Below are positions 52,561 to 60,917 of a stretch of DNA of 64,000 nucleotides, piece after piece. The notes beneath the pieces are model-generated. The model did no database searches, was not told the DNA's origin, and saw only the letters and a program-made list of their open reading frames with translations. A program made the translations under genes and the position numbers. The number at the start of each line of letters is the position of its first letter. Within the stretch, counting starts at the first letter, position 1. Source of the stretch: JACQFK01 sp036383955 (GTDB lineage Bacteria; Planctomycetota; MHYJ01; JACPRB01); NCBI GenBank assembly GCA_036383955.1, contig DASVNH010000266.1, positions 31,069 through 95,068 on the forward strand, read 5' to 3'.

Positions 52561-53040
52561 CTAGTCGTCGACGCCGAGGGCCGCGAAGCGTTCCATGTAC
52601 ATCCTCAGCAGGCGCAGGCCCCGCTGCAGCTCGGCGACGGCCTTCGCGGACTCGAGAAGGATCGGACGCTCCGTCCGGCTCGCTCCGCCGAAGCGTTTCC
52701 GGATCTCGGAGAGGAGGTCTTCGACGGCCTCCTCGTGCTCGGCCACCAGCCGGGCCCATTCCAGCCGGGTCCCCGGGTCCACGTCCCCCTCGGGAGTCTG
52801 GACGGCGGGGAGCAGCACGCCGATGACGCCTCCGAGATCCTTGGAGGCGCCGTCGGCGACGTCGACCATCTGCCGCGCGAGGTCGGCGTGGCCGGCCTCC
52901 GCGACGCGGGCGGCGGCTTCGCGCACTTTCTGCACGGCCGGGACCAGGAGCCCGATCAGGATCGCGATGATCGCGATGACCACGAGGAGCTCGATGAGCG
53001 TGAACCCGCCGCGGCGGGTCGTCGACGACGTGGATCGCAT
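52561..53040 (-). CDS. Prepilin-like exported protein (GFTLIE signal)
   Basis: A 159-aa type IV pilin-like protein. The N-terminus carries the basic leader and cleavage motif RRGGFTLIELLVVIAII, with a hydrophobic helix continuing to about residue 42, followed by VQKVREAAAR, the opening of the planctomycete DUF1559 pseudopilins. The rest is helical and charged, without the typical DUF1559 beta domain, so it is a short or divergent member. It would be cleaved by a prepilin peptidase and inserted into a pseudopilus or the inner membrane. It could be a client of the GspE-like ATPase at 23021; that link is inference. Confidence 0.8.
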   Translation of the reverse strand: MRSTSSTTRRGGFTLIELLVVIAIIAILIGLLVPAVQKVREAAARVAEAGHADLARQMVDVADGASKDLGGVIGVLLPAVQTPEGDVDPGTRLEWARLVAEHEEAVEDLLSEIRKRFGGASRTERPILLESAKAVAELQRGLRLLRMYMERFAALGVDD

Positions 53041-53251
53041 GCCATTCCCTCCTTCAATCGTTCCACCGTGATGGGCTCGACGCTAGCAAGCGGGCCCGCC
53101 AACGCGCAAGGGCCCTCACCGGGTCTTCACACGTCACAGCAGCGCGACACGTTCATAATTGGATGGGCGATTCCCCGATATTCTGGCGGGGCCGCGGGTA
53201 CTAGCTGAGTGTCGCGGAGCGGGGCTGGGTGATGGGTCGAAAGGTGGAACG
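53041..53251. promoter_or_regulatory. Divergent intergenic region with CGCGACAC inverted repeat
   Basis: The 211-bp region lies between the divergent prepilin-like and selenoprotein-like genes and should hold both promoters. CGCGACAC (53143-53150) and GTGTCGCG (53209-53216) are perfect inverted 8-mers 58 bp apart, framing an AT-richer patch with TTCATAATTGG. The frame may be an operator pair or part of the 5' leader. No clear -10/-35 set could be fixed. AAGGTGG precedes the ATG at 53252. Confidence 0.35.
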
Positions 53252-54943
53252 ATGATGCCGCGGCGGATCCTCACGATCCTCGGTCTCGCGCTGTGCTCCG
53301 GCTTCGCGTCGTCGCAGGCCGCGCCCGACGACGCGAGCGTCTGGGTGGAAGGCGAAAGCGCCGGCGCCAAGCAGGTCAAAACCCACCCCTGGTACTCCGA
53401 CGCGGTCCGGAAAGATCAGATGTCGGGCGAAGCCTGGCTCAGCCATTTCTCGGACGCCGCCGACGGCACCGCGCGCTACGACCTCAAGATCGAAAAAGAC
53501 GGCGACTATACCCTCTGGGTCCGGGCGAATCCGGTCGGCTCCGCCCTGGCCTATCAGCTGAACGGGGGCGCCTGGGCTCCGATCGACACCTCCAAGGCGT
53601 CCGACGTGGTCAACATCGCCCAGGACGACAAGGCGGACCTGCGCTTCCTGGGCTGGATGAACGGCGGCAAGATCCCGCTCAAGAAGGGGTCCGCGACCCT
53701 CGCCTTCAAGATGCACAGCCCCGCCCACCACCACGGCGCCATCGATTGCTTCGTCCTGACGACCCGGGCCTTCGAGCCCCGGGGAACGTTGAAGCCGGGC
53801 GAGACGCAGCCGCCGCCCGCGGTGCCCGTCCTGACCGATGAGACGGTCCGGAAGTGGATCGACTTCATCCGCCCCAGCACGGACGACACCAAGTGGGAGC
53901 GGCTGGGCTGGCGGGAGGAGCTGGACGCCGCCGTCCGAGAAGCCAGGACGCTGCAGCGTCCCCTCCTGCTCTGGGCCATGAACGGGCATCCGCTGGCCTG
54001 CACCTGAAACAACGGCGTGCTGGGCCGGCGTGTCTGGTCCGACGACGAGGTGCAGAAGCTCGCGGCGAATTTCCTCTGCGTGGCGGACGAAGTCTGGGGC
54101 CTGGAGCATCTCGACGGCCCGGGCCCGAAGTTCTTCCAGGCCTTCGGCAAGAAGCTCCCGCCCGCCCAGTGGCCGGACGGGTCCACCAAGCAGGGCGTCT
54201 ACTCCATGACGGCGGACGGCGAGGTCCTCGGCGCCCATTTCGGCCGTCACGGCAAGGAGCAGACGATCGCCCTGCTCACCGATGCGCTCAAGACGTGGAA
54301 CGAGCTCGCGGCCAAGAAAGGGCTGAAACCTCAGGCGATTCCCGGCCGCGCCAAGTCGCTCTTCGCCGCCCACGGCGTCCCCACCCGCGCGGGAGGGACG
54401 GCCGGGGCGAACGCGGCTCTCACCCTGCAGGTGAATTCACGCGACCTCCCGCGGGCCGACGGCAAGTTCGCGGGGCCCCCGGAGTATCGGACCGCGTGGA
54501 ACCAGAACTGGCTGGACTTCACGGCCCAGGAGGCGGCGGGATTCCTCCCCAAGGACGGCGCCCGGACGCCGGTCCCCGCGGCGGTCTTCGGCAGGATCGC
54601 CCGCGAGATGCTGGTCGACAACGTGCGCGGCCAGGTCGGCTCCTGGCCGGACTCCGCGATCCGCAAGGCCGCGCTGCACACGGAAACGGTCTCGACCCAG
54701 GGCGATCTTCAGACCCTGCGTTTCGACGGCGAATTCCACGGCGAGGAGCCGGGCCGCGGCTACGTCTGCAAGCTTCACGGGAGGGCGGTCTACAACACCC
54801 GCACGCGGCGCTTCACGCTCTTCGAGCTGGCGGCGGCCGGCACGCGGACCGGGGGCGTCGGTCAGGCCAACTTCCGCACGCACGGCGAAGGCGCCTCGGC
54901 GCTCGGGATCTCGTTCATCATCGAGGGCCAGTACGCCCCCTGA
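53252..54943 (+). CDS. Probable selenoprotein: secreted thioredoxin-like protein with in-frame TGA (Sec252)
   Basis: The frame runs 563 residues if the TGA at 54005-54007 is read as selenocysteine. Signal peptide: residues 1-23. Residues about 28-180 form a beta-sandwich like a carbohydrate-binding module. The thioredoxin-like part starts with PLLLWAMNGHPLACT, then TGA (residue 252), then NNGVLGRR and the helix SDDEVQKLAANF. The strand-Cys-Thr-Sec-helix layout is that of a redox active site (Cys250, Sec252). A C-terminal domain follows (about 345-563). The frame stays open for 312 codons past the TGA, and a SECIS-like hairpin starts 13 nt after it. A nonsense mutation or sequencing error is the alternative. 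Confidence 0.75.
54021..54041 (+). promoter_or_regulatory. Candidate bacterial SECIS hairpin
   Basis: TGGGCC (54021-54026) and GGTCCG (54036-54041) can pair with two wobbles, leaving a 9-nt loop GGCGTGTCT. The loop begins with GG and lies 20 nt after the TGA codon. This fits the bacterial SECIS rules of a short stem, a G in the first two loop positions, and 16-37 nt spacing. The structure has not been computed. Confidence 0.55.
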
Positions 54944-55010
54944 TTCCGGGGAGGACGTCCTCCCTCGGGCGTAGATTAGGGGATGGGGCTGACCGGTGGA
55001 GGTCCGACGC

Positions 55011-55745
55011 TTGGATGACCAGGGGGGCCGCCAGTTCCCCGAGACCCACTGGTCTCAGCTCCTCGAGCTGGGCGATCCCGGACATCCGAACCGCCTCCCG
55101 AACCTCGACCGCCTGATTCACCAGTACTGGATGCCGGTCTATCACTACGTGCGCTCGCTCCGTCCGGTCGCGGCCCAGGAGGCGGAGGATCTGACCCAGC
55201 AGTTCTTCACCATGCTTCTGGAGCGGCAATCCTTCGCGAAGCTGGCGCCCGAACGCGGCAGTTTCCGGGGCTTCCTCAAGACCGCGCTCCGCTACTTCCT
55301 CATCGACCAGGATCGGACGGCGGTGGCGCACGCCCCTCGCGACGGCGCGCGCGTGTTTCCGTTCGAGCAGGCCGAATCGGCGTGGAAGGACGCCCGGAAG
55401 GGCGTTCCCGTCTCGGCGCCCGAGGACGCCTTCGACCGCGAATGGGCCCGCGGGGTGCTCCGGGAGGCGGTGTCGAAGCTCAAGGACGCGCTGCGGGCCG
55501 AGGGCAAGGCGCTCCACTTCACCCTCTTCACGGAGCTCTGGAACGCGCGCGCGCCCGAGGACGCGTCCGGCGCGTCGTCCTACGCCCGCCTCGCGCGGGA
55601 GCACGGCATCAGCGAGAGCGACGTCGGAAACCACCTGAGGGTCGTGCGGCAGCGGCTCCGGAGCCTGCTGCGGGACATCGTGGCCGGCTACCTGGGGTCG
55701 GAGGACGACGCGGAAGACGAAGTGAGATTCATCCTCTCCCGATGA
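55011..55745 (+). CDS. Sigma-70 family (ECF-type) sigma factor
   Basis: A 244-aa sigma factor of the planctomycete type. It begins FPETHWSQLLELGDPGHP, and the sigma-2 region has LIHQYWMPVYHYVR and AEDLTQQFFTMLL. The sigma-4 region has SYARLAREHGISESDVGNHLRVVRQRLR, a helix-turn-helix. A TTG start at 55011 is chosen, because a GGAGG site lies eight bases upstream and the resulting N-terminus matches relatives; GTG 54996 is the alternative. The stop overlaps the kinase start (ATGA), so the kinase gene is translationally coupled and probably controls this factor. Confidence 0.85.
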   Translation: MDDQGGRQFPETHWSQLLELGDPGHPNRLPNLDRLIHQYWMPVYHYVRSLRPVAAQEAEDLTQQFFTMLLERQSFAKLAPERGSFRGFLKTALRYFLIDQDRTAVAHAPRDGARVFPFEQAESAWKDARKGVPVSAPEDAFDREWARGVLREAVSKLKDALRAEGKALHFTLFTELWNARAPEDASGASSYARLAREHGISESDVGNHLRVVRQRLRSLLRDIVAGYLGSEDDAEDEVRFILSR

Positions 55746-58348
55746 GCATCGACTCGATCGACTGGCTGAAGAGCTTCATCGACGCGGGCGGGGAGCCCGC
55801 TCCAAAGGAGGGCCGTCCCCGGCGCCTCGGGAAGTACGCGGTCGTGTCGGAGATCGGCCGCGGCGGGACCAGCGTCGTCTACAAGGCGACGGACCCGGAC
55901 CTCCAGAGGACCGTCGCCCTCAAGGTGCTGCGGGACGCGCACGGCCATCCCGTCCTCATCGAGCGGCTGCACCGCGAGGCGACGGCCGCGGCGAAGCTCA
56001 AGCATCCGAACATCGTGGCGATCCACGAGGTGGGGACTCTCCTCGGCGCCGACGGCGGCGCCCTGCACTTCATCTCGATGGACTACGTCGAGGGATCGAA
56101 CCTCGCCGAAGCGGCCGGGCGGATGAGCTCCCGGGACCGGCTCGAAGTCCTGGCCGCCGTCGCGCGGACCACGGCGTTCGCCCACGAGCGGGGCGTCGTC
56201 CACCGCGACCTGAAGCCGGAGAACGTCCTCGTGGAGCCGGCGACGCGGGTCGACGCCTCCGGACTCGGGTGGCACGTGTGGCTCACCGATTTCGGCCTGG
56301 CCAAGATCATCGGCGGAGAGGACCTGACCCGGAGCGGGGCGGTCCTCGGCACGCCCCACTACATGAGCCCCGAGCAGGTGCGCGGCCGGGCGCGCGAAAC
56401 CGGCCCGGCCACGGACGTCTGGGCCCTGGGCGTGATGCTCTACGAAACCCTCACCGGCCGCCGCCCCTTCGAAGGCGGGACGGCGCTCGAGATCTACGAG
56501 CACATCGTCCGCGCGGAGCCCGCGCCTCCCCGGAAAGGGAATCCCGGCGTCTCCGCGGACCTGGACACGCTCACGCTGAAGGCCCTGGAGAAGGATCCGT
56601 CCGCCCGCTACCCGGACGCGCGGGCCTTCGCGGACGACCTGGACCGCTGCCTGCGGGACGAGCCGATCAGCACGCGTCCGGCGGGCGTCGCGCGCAAGAG
56701 CTGGAGAAAGGTCCGCAGGCATCCGCTGCCCTTCGCGCTGGGACTCGGGATGGCCTCCTTCCTGGTCGTCGCCGTCCTCCTCGCCCTGGCCGGCCGGGCG
56801 CAGCGCCGGGAAAGCGTGCTGGCCTTCCGGGACCAGGCCCGGCTCGCGCTCGACGCCGCCCTCGCGCTCCGCCGCGCGGGCGCCAACGCGAAGATGCGCG
56901 AGTTCCTCCCCCCGCTGGAGGACGCCTATCGGAAGGCGTCGTCCCGCGCGCCGGAGCTGGCCGAGCTGGACTGCCTGATCGGCCGGATGCATCGGGCGCT
57001 CATCGAGGACGAGAAGGCGCTGGAGTACCAGGAGGCGGCGCTGCGCAAGGATCCGTCGTACGGGCCGGCGCTCTACGAGCGGGCCGTCCTCAACTTCCGG
57101 AAATCCCCGGAGGGCGGCGAGGACGGCGACGCGGCGAGGCTGACGGAGCGGATCCTTCGCGATTGCGCCGCCGTGCTCGATCGGCCCCCGAAGGACCTGG
57201 GCGAAGCCCAGCTCCTCGTCGCGCGCGGCATGCTCGCCGGCGGCCGGGGGCGGGCGGCGGACGCGCGCGCGCTCCTGGAACAGGCGGCCCGGGTCGACCC
57301 CCTGCTCGACGAGGTCTGGCAGATTCTCGGACGCCTGGCCCGCGTCGGCACCGCGTCCACCATCGACGGCCGCGAGCGCCAGTTCCGCGCGGAGGAGGAG
57401 ACCTACACGCAGGGGCTGCTGCGCGACAAGGGCTACGTCCCCTACCTCACGCGCCGGGGACATCTCCGCGTCGCCCGAGGCCACTACATGGCCGAGCACG
57501 GGCGCGATCCGACGTCCGACTTCGACCTCGCCGAAGCGGATCTGACCCTGGCGATCGAGAAGGATCCGACGTCCTTCGATGCCCCGCTGCGGCGGGCCCG
57601 CGGGCGGTTCTATCGCGGCGTGTACAAGGCGCCTCCCGGCGCGGACCCCCGGGAGGAGTACCGGTCGGCCGAAGCGGATCTCGACGAGCTGGTCCGTCGA
57701 CCGCCCCACGCCCTGTCCGCCGAAGCGTGGCTGCTGATGGGCAACATCCGCTTCTACCGGGGGAAGTATCTGGGGGAGCGCGGCCTCGATCCGCTGGCGG
57801 ATTTTCAGGGCGCGAAGACGGCGTTCGGCCGGGCGCTCGAGATGAGCCGGAGCCCCCAGCTGGCCGCCGACGTCCATGCCCAGCACGGCCAGCTCCTGGG
57901 CGGCTGGGCGTCCTGGGCCTGGCGCCGGGGTCAGGATCCGGCCGCGCTCTACAAGGAAGCCGACGATCAGTTCGCCGTGGCGTTCAAGACCTTGCCGGAC
58001 AGTCCCTGGATGAAACGCTGGCGGGCGACGGCCATCGTGTCCCGGGCGCAGTACCGGGAGTCGCGCGCCGAGGACCCGCTCCCGGACTACGCCCTCGCCG
58101 AGGACGATCTCTGCCAGGCGATCCGTCTCCAGAAGGACATGACCTCCGCCTGGAAGGAACGGGCCGGGCTCCATTTCTGCCGCGCCGCCGCCTGGGAAAA
58201 GAGGGGCGAGAAGGCGCGCGCCCGCCAGGACTACGCCGCGGCGGCCCAGGACTATCTGGAAGCCCTCTCCCTCAACCCGCGGCTGGACGCCGACCTGGGA
58301 CCTCGCATGCGGGAAGCCCAGAAGAAAGCCGCGGAGCTGGGCGACTAG
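55742..58348 (+). CDS. Membrane-anchored Ser/Thr protein kinase with C-terminal repeats
   Basis: An 868-aa Hanks-type kinase that looks active. IGRGGTSVVYKATD (Gly loop), VALKVL (ATP Lys), HRDLKPEN (catalytic Asp), DFGLAK and SPEQ are all present in the first 280 residues. A membrane segment (about 332-356, FALGLGMASFLVVAVLLALAG) separates the kinase from an outer C-terminal region of about 500 residues with TPR-like helical repeats. It starts inside the stop codon of the sigma-factor gene, which suggests a sensor kinase acting on that factor. The extracellular repeats probably detect a protein or cell-wall signal. Confidence 0.9.
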   Translation: MSIDSIDWLKSFIDAGGEPAPKEGRPRRLGKYAVVSEIGRGGTSVVYKATDPDLQRTVALKVLRDAHGHPVLIERLHREATAAAKLKHPNIVAIHEVGTLLGADGGALHFISMDYVEGSNLAEAAGRMSSRDRLEVLAAVARTTAFAHERGVVHRDLKPENVLVEPATRVDASGLGWHVWLTDFGLAKIIGGEDLTRSGAVLGTPHYMSPEQVRGRARETGPATDVWALGVMLYETLTGRRPFEGGTALEIYEHIVRAEPAPPRKGNPGVSADLDTLTLKALEKDPSARYPDARAFADDLDRCLRDEPISTRPAGVARKSWRKVRRHPLPFALGLGMASFLVVAVLLALAGRAQRRESVLAFRDQARLALDAALALRRAGANAKMREFLPPLEDAYRKASSRAPELAELDCLIGRMHRALIEDEKALEYQEAALRKDPSYGPALYERAVLNFRKSPEGGEDGDAARLTERILRDCAAVLDRPPKDLGEAQLLVARGMLAGGRGRAADARALLEQAARVDPLLDEVWQILGRLARVGTASTIDGRERQFRAEEETYTQGLLRDKGYVPYLTRRGHLRVARGHYMAEHGRDPTSDFDLAEADLTLAIEKDPTSFDAPLRRARGRFYRGVYKAPPGADPREEYRSAEADLDELVRRPPHALSAEAWLLMGNIRFYRGKYLGERGLDPLADFQGAKTAFGRALEMSRSPQLAADVHAQHGQLLGGWASWAWRRGQDPAALYKEADDQFAVAFKTLPDSPWMKRWRATAIVSRAQYRESRAEDPLPDYALAEDDLCQAIRLQKDMTSAWKERAGLHFCRAAAWEKRGEKARARQDYAAAAQDYLEALSLNPRLDADLGPRMREAQKKAAELGD

Positions 58349-58422
58349 TGGTGAGTCCACATTGATTCCATAGGTTGCCCGGAGGGAAGCAACCTAGGGA
58401 ATCAATGTAGTCGAACCACTAG
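58345..58422. repeat. CTAGTGGT-type 34-nt inverted repeat, copy B
   Basis: The arms 58345-58378 and 58389-58422 pair with few mismatches around a 10-nt loop. The terminal CTAG at both ends supplies the stop codons of the kinase gene (plus) and the phosphodiesterase gene (minus). It is homologous to 50408-50486; the differing bases are mostly compensated in the opposite arm. Confidence 0.9.
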
Positions 58423-59144
58423 TTCCTCAGCACGCCGATGAGGAGGCTGGGGTCGTCGGTGATGATGCCGTCGACGCCCAGCGCCGCCAGCCGGCGCATC
58501 TCCGCGGCGTCGTTGCAGAGCGTCGCCCAGACCAGGATGCCGGCGGCCTGGAGGGACGCGACGTCCTCCCGCGTGAGCTTCGCGTTCGAGCCCGGCGTGT
58601 AGGCGGCGACGCCCAGCTCCGCGAGGCGGGCGACGGACGTCGGCCACGGAGCCATGGCGCCGGTCTTGAGCCGCGGCTCGGCCTTCTTCAGGGCGCCGAG
58701 GCGCTCGAGGTCGGAAGAGCGCACGAAGGCCCACGCGAACGCGCCGGCGTCGCGGATCGCCTCGACGACGCGCTCGGCGGCGGCGACGACTTTCAGCTCC
58801 AGCGTGACCCAGGCCCGGCCGCGGATCGCCGCGAGGAACTCGGCCACCGTCGGGATCCGCTGGCCCTCTCCCGCGTCCAGGCTCTGGAGCTCCGCCAGCG
58901 TCATGCCGGCGACGGGGCCCTTCCCGTTGGTCGTCCGGTCCACCGCGGCGTCGTGCAGGATCACGGCGTGGCCGTCGCGCGTCAGGCGGACGTCCATCTC
59001 GAGGATCTCGACGCCCAGCGCGATCGAGCGCTCCCCGCCGGCGATCGTGCCTTCGGGCCGGGGGCTGCCCCGGTGGGCGAGCACGCGCGTGCGGCCGTCG
59101 GCGTGCCCGCAGCCGGCGAGGAGGAGCAGCGCGAGGATTCTCAT
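58419..59144 (-). CDS. Glycerophosphodiester phosphodiesterase, lipoprotein
   Basis: A 241-aa GDPD-family TIM-barrel enzyme. A lipobox (LLLLAGC, Cys12) marks it as a lipoprotein. The family motifs LAHRG (first catalytic His), EMDVRLTRDGHAVILHD (Glu, Asp and second His) and VTLELK are all present. It hydrolyses glycerophosphodiesters to glycerol-3-phosphate and an alcohol at the cell envelope. Its TAG stop lies in the end of the inverted repeat shared with the kinase gene. It is the last gene of the reverse-strand run ending here; the upstream gene is 10 bp away. Confidence 0.88.
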   Translation of the reverse strand: MRILALLLLAGCGHADGRTRVLAHRGSPRPEGTIAGGERSIALGVEILEMDVRLTRDGHAVILHDAAVDRTTNGKGPVAGMTLAELQSLDAGEGQRIPTVAEFLAAIRGRAWVTLELKVVAAAERVVEAIRDAGAFAWAFVRSSDLERLGALKKAEPRLKTGAMAPWPTSVARLAELGVAAYTPGSNAKLTREDVASLQAAGILVWATLCNDAAEMRRLAALGVDGIITDDPSLLIGVLRN

Positions 59145-59154
59145 CGGGGCGATT

Positions 59155-60864
59155 CTACTGCCGGGCGCGTTCGTGCCGCGAAGGGTTCTTGAGGACGCCC
59201 TGGGTCCGCGTCCGGATCTCGGCGGCGACCGGGGCGAGACGGGGATCGCCCGCCAGGAGCAGCGCGGCCCGCTGCCGCAGCGTGCGGGCCACCCAGCGGC
59301 ACTCGGAGACGAGCTTGTCCTGGGTTCCGCCGACGCTGGTGAGCGCGTCGCCGTAGGCCTTGGCCTTCGCCGCGCCGTCGGCCCCGAGCGCCTCCTTGCG
59401 GAAGTCGTCGTTCAGCCGGGCGACGTACGGCAGATCCTTGATCTTTTCGGCGCGCTCCGCGAAGCGCGCCTCCATCTCCTGGGCGATCCGATCGAGCTCG
59501 TCGATCGCGCCCGCGAGCTCGGGCCGCTCCTTCTTCCGCTCGCCCAGGAAGTCGCGCAGCTTCCGTCCGAACTCGAGATACGTCGTGATCCGTCCGCGGA
59601 TGTGCTTCACGAAGGCGAGCGCGTCGTCCAGCGCCTTGAAGACCTCGGCCTGCCTCTCCTTCTGCTGGCCCTTCGCGTAGATCGCGGCGATCAGGTCGCG
59701 CGCGTCGCAGGTGGCCACGCCCCGGAGGTCCTGCTTCTGGCTCTCGACGTCCAGGATGTACTCGCAGGGCCCGACGCCCAGGCAGGCCCGCGCCACGTCG
59801 ACGACCGTGAAGCGGTCGGACGGGGTTTCCGGAACGCGGTTGAAGGGATAGAGCAGCGCGGGGCCCCGATAGGAAAGGACGGGGACGAACTTGGTCCGCG
59901 TCTCGATCTCCAGCGGCTGCAGGTAGCCGCGGCGCTCGGGGTCGCTCCAGGCGGGATAGGGGAAGAAGCCGAGCACTTCCGTGAAGCGCCGGCGCGTGGC
60001 GTCGTTCACCTTCTCCGCGGGGCCGCCCAGCCAGGCGGGCTTGACGTACTCCTCCCCCTTCTTGTTCTGCAGCAGCATGTCCCAGCTGTCCACCAGCCCG
60101 TTCGGCCGCGTCAGCTCCACCCGCCACGACGCGGGGAACGGCATCGTCCAGTCCAGCGACAGCGCCTTGTTCGCGTGCTCCGCCCGCAGCTCCACCGCGT
60201 GCCAGATCCGCGGCTCCGCGAGGACGGCCACCCAGATCTTGCCTTTGCCGAACGCCACCTCCGACGCCGCGATCCGCCGCTCGGCCCCGGCGCCGGCGAG
60301 GGACACCTCGACGTCCTGCTCGCGGTTCTCGAAGACGGTCATGACGAGCGCGTCCCCCGCCCCGGCCGGCTGCACGAGGAAGCTTTCGCTGGGGATCTCC
60401 GCTGTCGAGCCCGGAATCGCCGCCGCGTCGATCAGGATGTCGTCCGCGAAGAAATCCGGCAGCACCAGGAAGCGCGAGGCGCACTCGATCCGGAGCCGCG
60501 CCGCGCCGGCGCCGGGCTCGATCTCCAGGGCGACGTCCCCGCGCTTCAGGCGGAGCTTCACGGCGGCGGTCTTCCACGCGACGTCCAGGCAGGCCGCGCC
60601 GCGGCCGACCTCGACCAGGGCGAGGCGCTCCAGGGGGCCGGCGGCGGGAGAGAGGAGCGCCCGGAGCGCGCCGTCGGGCCCGCGGAGCTCCACGCCGGCG
60701 CCGTCCTTGCGGACGAGCGCCCGCAGGAGGCCGTTGCCGATGACGGCGTCGCCCTGGAAGGACGTCGGGGTCCGCGCCGGCGTCCACTCGGCCTCGGGCG
60801 CGCCGGGCTTGCCCGTGTCCCAGGCCGCGACCTGGAGCGCGAAAAGCAGCATCGCCGCCGTCAT
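59155..60864 (-). CDS. Secreted protein of unknown function, 569 aa
   Basis: A probable exported protein (MTAAMLLFALQVAAW). The first 330 residues are beta-rich, with carbohydrate-binding-like phrases (GDAVIGNGLLRALVRKDGAG, SFLVQPAGAGDALVMTVFE). The last 200 residues are mostly charged helices (EFGRKLRDFLGERKKE, ELDRIAQEMEARFAERAEK), probably a helical bundle or coiled coil. No family or catalytic motif was recognised. It lies between the phosphodiesterase gene and another secreted unknown, within a run that also has DUF1552 and cytochrome genes, so a role in extracellular polymer use is a guess. Confidence 0.55.
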   Translation of the reverse strand: MTAAMLLFALQVAAWDTGKPGAPEAEWTPARTPTSFQGDAVIGNGLLRALVRKDGAGVELRGPDGALRALLSPAAGPLERLALVEVGRGAACLDVAWKTAAVKLRLKRGDVALEIEPGAGAARLRIECASRFLVLPDFFADDILIDAAAIPGSTAEIPSESFLVQPAGAGDALVMTVFENREQDVEVSLAGAGAERRIAASEVAFGKGKIWVAVLAEPRIWHAVELRAEHANKALSLDWTMPFPASWRVELTRPNGLVDSWDMLLQNKKGEEYVKPAWLGGPAEKVNDATRRRFTEVLGFFPYPAWSDPERRGYLQPLEIETRTKFVPVLSYRGPALLYPFNRVPETPSDRFTVVDVARACLGVGPCEYILDVESQKQDLRGVATCDARDLIAAIYAKGQQKERQAEVFKALDDALAFVKHIRGRITTYLEFGRKLRDFLGERKKERPELAGAIDELDRIAQEMEARFAERAEKIKDLPYVARLNDDFRKEALGADGAAKAKAYGDALTSVGGTQDKLVSECRWVARTLRQRAALLLAGDPRLAPVAAEIRTRTQGVLKNPSRHERARQ

Positions 60865-60917
60865 AAGCCGTCTCCTCGCTTAAACGACACGGGACGCCCC
60901 CGAACCTCCCCGCGACT

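Noticed and set aside
54005..54007. TGA as a simple nonsense mutation or frameshift error
   Set aside because: The same frame continues for 312 codons, the position is exactly the redox motif, and a SECIS-like hairpin follows. It is kept as the alternative explanation but is judged less likely.
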